Shown piece after piece: positions 7,589-10,519 of a DNA stretch of 10,519 nt (its first letter is position 1; each line of letters starts with the position of its first letter). The position numbers and the translations under genes were made by a program. Under the pieces are notes generated by a model. The model did no database searches. It was not told the DNA's origin and saw only the letters and a program-made list of their open reading frames with translations. The stretch is from Bacteroidales bacterium UBA2716 (lineage in GTDB: Bacteria > Bacteroidota > Bacteroidia > Bacteroidales > UBA932), in NCBI GenBank assembly GCA_002354005.1, contig DEKS01000030.1, positions 1-10,519 on the forward strand, in the 5' to 3' direction.

Positions 7589-8620
7589 ATGATGAAAAAA
7601 ACTGTTCTTGTATCCGGTGGCGCCGGATTTATCGGCAGCCACGTAACGGTAGAGCTCATTGAGGCGGGCTATGATGTGGTGGTGGCCGACAATTTTTCCA
7701 ATTGCGACCGCACCTGCTACGAAGGCGTGAAAAAAATTACCGGACGGGAAGACATCCCGCTGGAAGTGATGGATTTCTGCGATGCCGCCGCCGTAAAGGC
7801 GTTATTCGCCAAGTATCCCATCGACGCGGTAATCCATTTTGCCGCTTACAAGGCCGTGGGCGAGTCGGTTGCCCAGCCGCTCAAATACTACAAGAACAAC
7901 CTCACCAGCTTCCTGAACGTGCTGGAGGCGGCCCAGGAGAAGGGCGGCTGCAACGTGCTGTTCTCCTCATCGGCCACCGTCTATGGCGAGCCGGACCACG
8001 TGCCTGTAACGGAAGACACCCCGCGCAAGCCGGCCACTTCCCCGTACGGCAACACCAAGACCATGTGCGAAGACATCCTGCGGGACACCGTGAAGGCCAG
8101 CGGTGGCGCCATCAAGGGCATCCTGCTGCGCTACTTCAACCCCATCGGCGCGCATCCCAGCGCCCTGATTGGCGAACTGCCCCGGGGCGTTCCCAACAAC
8201 CTGGTACCGTTCATTACCCAGACGGCCATCGGCAAACGCGAATGCCTGAGCATTTTTGGCAACGACTACCCCACGCCGGACGGCACCTGCCAGCGGGACT
8301 ACATTGACATTGTGGACCTGGCCAAGGCGCACGTGTTTGCCGTTACGCGCATGATGGAAGGCAAGATGAAGCAGGACTGCGAAACCTTCAACGTGGGCAC
8401 CGGCCGCCCCGTGAGCGTGCTGGAACTGGTGAACGCCTTCGAGAAGGTGAACGGGCTCAAACTCAACTACAAGTTCGCCCCGCGCCGCGCCGGTGACGTC
8501 ACCGCCATCTGGGCCGACCCTACGCTGGCAAACACCGAGATGGGCTGGAAAGCCACCCGCACGGTGGAAGAAACCCTCAAGGCCGCCTGGGCCTGGGAGA
8601 AACACCTGGCCGGAAAATAA
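7589..8620 (+). CDS. galE: UDP-glucose 4-epimerase
   Basis: GalE interconverts UDP-glucose and UDP-galactose in the cytoplasm, using bound NAD; it serves galactose use and supplies UDP-galactose for surface polysaccharide and lipopolysaccharide synthesis. The 343-residue length is normal for the family. It is an extended short-chain dehydrogenase: NAD-binding GGAGFIG at residues 10-16, the FAAYKAVGESV segment, SSSATVYG with the conserved Ser128, and the catalytic YxxxK as Tyr153 to Lys157 (YGNTK). Also present are RYFNPIGAHPS, PNNLVPFITQ, and the substrate-binding DGTCQRDYIDIVDLA and RRAGDV segments, all typical of GalE rather than of other epimerases. The ATG follows immediately after the stop of the OstA-like gene; a second Met at 7592 is an alternative start. 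It has no visible promoter of its own and should be transcribed with the operon. It ends 3 nt from the convergent GH28 gene. Assignment is firm. Confidence 0.96.
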   Translation: MMKKTVLVSGGAGFIGSHVTVELIEAGYDVVVADNFSNCDRTCYEGVKKITGREDIPLEVMDFCDAAAVKALFAKYPIDAVIHFAAYKAVGESVAQPLKYYKNNLTSFLNVLEAAQEKGGCNVLFSSSATVYGEPDHVPVTEDTPRKPATSPYGNTKTMCEDILRDTVKASGGAIKGILLRYFNPIGAHPSALIGELPRGVPNNLVPFITQTAIGKRECLSIFGNDYPTPDGTCQRDYIDIVDLAKAHVFAVTRMMEGKMKQDCETFNVGTGRPVSVLELVNAFEKVNGLKLNYKFAPRRAGDVTAIWADPTLANTEMGWKATRTVEETLKAAWAWEKHLAGK

Positions 8621-8623
8621 ACG

Positions 8624-9970
8624 CTAGAACACGCTGATTTGGACGTTCTCCAGGGCAATCATCTGGGGAACGTCTATTTTTACGGGCGCTTCCCAAACCT
8701 GGAATACGGAGTCCTTTACCTTAATGTCGTGAATCATCTGAAGGGTGCCGCTGGCGCGGATGCCCACGCGGGCGTTCCAGCAGGATACGCGCTCAATGAC
8801 AATATCCTGGAAATTGGGCAGGAAGTTTTGCGTAGTGGCCGCCTGGTTGTCCTCGTGCCCGGCCGGACGGTCTGCGTAGCTAGTTTCAAAGACAATGGCC
8901 TCCCCCACAATATCGTTCATCACAATGTCGCTGATTCTGAGGTTCTTAACCGCGCCCCCGCGCTCCGGAGCGCTCTTGAAGCGCAGGCCGGTATCCGTGC
9001 CGGAGAACACATTGTGACGCACCACGATATCCTCCATGCCACCGCTGAACTCGGAGCCAATCACAAAGCCGCCGTGGGCATGGTACACGGTATTTTCCTC
9101 GATGAGCATATCCTTGCAGGGACCGTCCTGAGCGCCCTTTTCCCCGGCGCCAGCCTTGAGGCAGATGCCGTCGTCCCCCACATCTACGGTGCAGTGGCGC
9201 ACCACAACACGCTGGCAATTCATCAGGTCTATGCCGTCGCCGTTCTGGGCATTCCAGGGGCAGCGCACGGTAACGCCCTCAAAGGTTACGTCCTGGCAAC
9301 GGGAGGGCACCAGGTGGAATTTGGGGGAATTCTGGATGGTAACGCCCGTTACGCTCACCCGCTCGCAGTCCGTAAAACGGACCAGGTGCGTGCGCAGGCG
9401 CTCCTGCTTCCGGGGATCCGCCACCAAATCGTCAAACCACTTTAAGCCGGACGGGTACCAAAGGCTGCCGTCCTCACTCACCGTTCCGCCCTTGGAGAGG
9501 AAAGCTTTCCACTCCACATCGCTCACCTTGGAACGCTTCACCGGGCGCCACCAGGCACCGTTCCCGTCAATGATGCCTTCCCCGGAGATGCTCACATCGT
9601 GCCGCTTGGAGGCCGATATGCCGGGCCGGATTTTGCCGTCCTTATCCTTATGCACAAACTTATCCGGCGACAGCAGAATCACCGCGCCGCGCTCCAGATG
9701 CAGGTCCATGCAGTCCTTGAGGACGATGGGGCCCGTCATATACAAGCCCGCAGGCACCACCAGGTGGCCGCCACCCTGTTTTTGCAGGGCCGACACCGCC
9801 TTCTCGAACGCCACGGTATTGAGCGCGCTGCCGTCTGCCACGGCGCCAAAATCCATGATATTCACGCGATTGTCCGGGATTTGCACCGGCGCGGGGGCCG
9901 TTTGGGCATACATCCAAGCCGGCACTGCCAGCGCGAGAAGAAGCAGGAATCGTTTCATCGTAATAATCAT
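8624..9970 (-). CDS. Glycoside hydrolase family 28 (polygalacturonase-like), secreted
   Basis: GH28 enzymes are inverting hydrolases with a right-handed beta-helix that cleave polygalacturonan or rhamnogalacturonan of pectin. Numbering from the ATG at 9970 (448 residues), the catalytic set is complete: NGDGID (Asp245), GDDG (Asp266, Asp267), AHGGFVIGSE (His299, in place of the common GHG) and RFK (Arg330, Lys332). The 21- and 22-residue spacing from the first Asp to the Asp pair matches fungal endopolygalacturonase II. Also typical are NIMDFGAVADG near the mature N-terminus, GEGIIDGNGAWWRP, and NSPKFHLVPSRC. A signal peptide (MKRF, hydrophobic core, MYAQ) marks it as exported. Two starts are possible, 9970 (MIITMKRF) and 9958 (MKRF); 9970 lies 8 nt after the promoter element, as in two other genes here, whereas 9958 would give a short leader. 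Exo or endo action and the exact pectic substrate cannot be told. Confidence 0.93.
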   Translation of the reverse strand: MIITMKRFLLLLALAVPAWMYAQTAPAPVQIPDNRVNIMDFGAVADGSALNTVAFEKAVSALQKQGGGHLVVPAGLYMTGPIVLKDCMDLHLERGAVILLSPDKFVHKDKDGKIRPGISASKRHDVSISGEGIIDGNGAWWRPVKRSKVSDVEWKAFLSKGGTVSEDGSLWYPSGLKWFDDLVADPRKQERLRTHLVRFTDCERVSVTGVTIQNSPKFHLVPSRCQDVTFEGVTVRCPWNAQNGDGIDLMNCQRVVVRHCTVDVGDDGICLKAGAGEKGAQDGPCKDMLIEENTVYHAHGGFVIGSEFSGGMEDIVVRHNVFSGTDTGLRFKSAPERGGAVKNLRISDIVMNDIVGEAIVFETSYADRPAGHEDNQAATTQNFLPNFQDIVIERVSCWNARVGIRASGTLQMIHDIKVKDSVFQVWEAPVKIDVPQMIALENVQISVF

Positions 9971-9978
9971 TATTTTGG

Positions 9979-10010
9979 CAAAGATAACACATCGGGGCGG
10001 AATTCACAAA
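9979..10010 (-). promoter_or_regulatory. Promoter of the GH28 gene (-33 and -7 elements)
   Basis: On the minus strand TATCTTTG (9986 to 9979) matches the Bacteroidetes -7 consensus, and TTTG (10010 to 10007) lies 20 nt upstream, a normal -33 spacing. This is the best formed of the three promoters in the window. The first possible start codon is 8 nt downstream of the -7 element. Confidence 0.75.
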
Positions 10011-10024
10011 CCGCATTTTTTTCT

Positions 10025-10032
10025 TATCTTTG
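10025..10032 (+). promoter_or_regulatory. Bacteroidetes -7 promoter element for the LytTR gene
   Basis: TATCTTTG matches TAnnTTTG and lies 7 nt before the ATG at 10040. No TTTG is seen about 20 nt upstream, so the -33 half is weak or absent. It faces the GH28 promoter in the same 69-bp spacer. Confidence 0.68.
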
Positions 10033-10039
10033 CATTCCC

Positions 10040-10519
10040 ATGAAACGGAAACACCTGGCATATATCCTCGTGGCGGTTGCGCTGGCCCTGCTGGCGGTGA
10101 CCGTATGGCTGTTTCTGGACCGTCGTCCGCCCATGGGACACCCGGGTCCCCCGCCGGAAGGGCCGGAAATGTTCCAGGACTTCCCTGGCGGACCGCCACC
10201 AGAGCCGTTTTTCGATGAGCCCGCGGACCATCGGCCTCCCATCAAACCGGAATGGAAAATGGTGGTGGGAAGTATCCTGGCCATGTTAATGACCCTTTGT
10301 CTGGTCGCAGCCACCTATCTGCTCCGGAAAACCAAGCCGGCGCTTGCTCCGTCTTTACCACCGGGGTCGGATACCCCTGTACAAGTACAGACAGAGGCCC
10401 CCACCAGCATCAGTTTCAAGTCGGACTACAAAACCATAACGGTCCAGCTGGCCGATATCCGCTACATTGAGAGCATGAGCGAATACGTGAAAATCTACCT
10501 GGACAGCCAGGCGGACCCG
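10040..10519 (+). CDS. Membrane-bound LytTR-domain transcriptional regulator (3' end outside the window)
   Basis: The frame runs open from ATG at 10040 to the last base, giving 160 residues without a stop. Residues about 6-26 form a hydrophobic helix after MKRKH. Residues 28-71 are an exceptionally proline-rich, acidic loop (16 Pro between residues 30 and 70). Residues about 74-95 form a second hydrophobic helix, followed by RKTK. By the positive-inside rule both ends are cytoplasmic and the loop is periplasmic. After a second Pro-rich linker (99-121) begins a LytTR DNA-binding domain: SFKSDYKTITVQLADI, then RYIESMSEYVKIYL (residues 125-154), the usual opening strands of that fold. LytTR domains bind DNA as transcription regulators; here no receiver domain precedes it, so the signal probably comes through the membrane part. 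The gene is divergent from GH28, which it might regulate, but nothing in the sequence proves that. Its C-terminal half is not visible. Confidence 0.82.
   Translation, partial: MKRKHLAYILVAVALALLAVTVWLFLDRRPPMGHPGPPPEGPEMFQDFPGGPPPEPFFDEPADHRPPIKPEWKMVVGSILAMLMTLCLVAATYLLRKTKPALAPSLPPGSDTPVQVQTEAPTSISFKSDYKTITVQLADIRYIESMSEYVKIYLDSQADP

Noticed and set aside
8626..8649. AGAAC and GTTCT as a possible terminator hairpin between galE and GH28.
   Set aside because: The stem is only 5 bp with a 14-nt loop and no T-run on either strand.
8639..9445. A 268-codon plus-strand frame inside the GH28 gene.
   Set aside because: It is the shadow of GH28, whose complete catalytic motif set is on the minus strand; the plus-strand product resembles no family and starts inside the opposite gene.
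10006..10014. A possible LytTR binding half-site (minus strand GCGGTTTGT) overlapping the GH28 -33 element.
   Set aside because: Only the GTT and the bases after it fit the loose LytTR consensus, and no second direct repeat at the usual spacing was found.
1..10519. CRISPR arrays, tRNA or rRNA genes, insertion sequences, or a polysaccharide utilisation locus with SusC/SusD.
   Set aside because: No spaced direct repeats, RNA gene hallmarks, transposase or TonB-dependent receptor sequence were seen; the two glycosidases alone do not define such a locus.

Overview
The window looks like chromosomal DNA of a GC-rich member of the Bacteroidales. Three points support this. The sequence TATCTTTGC, which contains the Bacteroidetes -7 promoter element TAnnTTTG, sits just upstream of three genes. 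No clear Shine-Dalgarno sequences are seen. The gene families are typical of the phylum: GH95 fucosidase, GH28 pectinase, OstA-like protein, paired SurA-type foldases and a membrane-bound LytTR protein. Genus cannot be assigned from the sequence. Coding density is very high, and no stretch over 300 bases lacks a gene.

Layout. Positions 1-2714 (+) hold the 3' part of a GH95 alpha-L-fucosidase gene, overlapping by 4 nt a gene for a periplasmic PBP4-type D-Ala-D-Ala carboxypeptidase (DacB). A promoter begins directly after the dacB stop codon. It heads a tightly packed four-gene set at 2731-8620 (+): a lipoprotein related to SurA/parvulin foldases, a two-domain SurA-type peptidyl-prolyl isomerase, a large OstA/LptA-like protein with repeat-rich linkers, and UDP-glucose 4-epimerase GalE. 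GalE ends 3 nt from the end of a convergent GH28 polygalacturonase-like gene (9970-8624, -). The start of that gene faces a divergent gene (10040 to the window end, +) encoding a two-helix membrane protein with the beginning of a LytTR DNA-binding domain. A 69-bp spacer carries a promoter for each of these two.

How the genes fit together. The central operon reads as an envelope-biogenesis unit: two periplasmic foldases for outer-membrane proteins, an OstA-fold protein probably linked to lipopolysaccharide transport, and an enzyme supplying UDP-galactose for surface glycans. The flanking GH95 and GH28 enzymes indicate a glycan-degrading lifestyle (host or plant polysaccharides). No SusC/SusD pair lies in the window, so they cannot be placed in a polysaccharide utilisation locus from this sequence.

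No clearly new system is visible. The parts most worth a second look are the proline-rich membrane LytTR protein, the DSL/DTL heptad linkers of the OstA-like protein, the lipoprotein/SurA foldase pair, and the near-leaderless promoter geometry shared by three genes.
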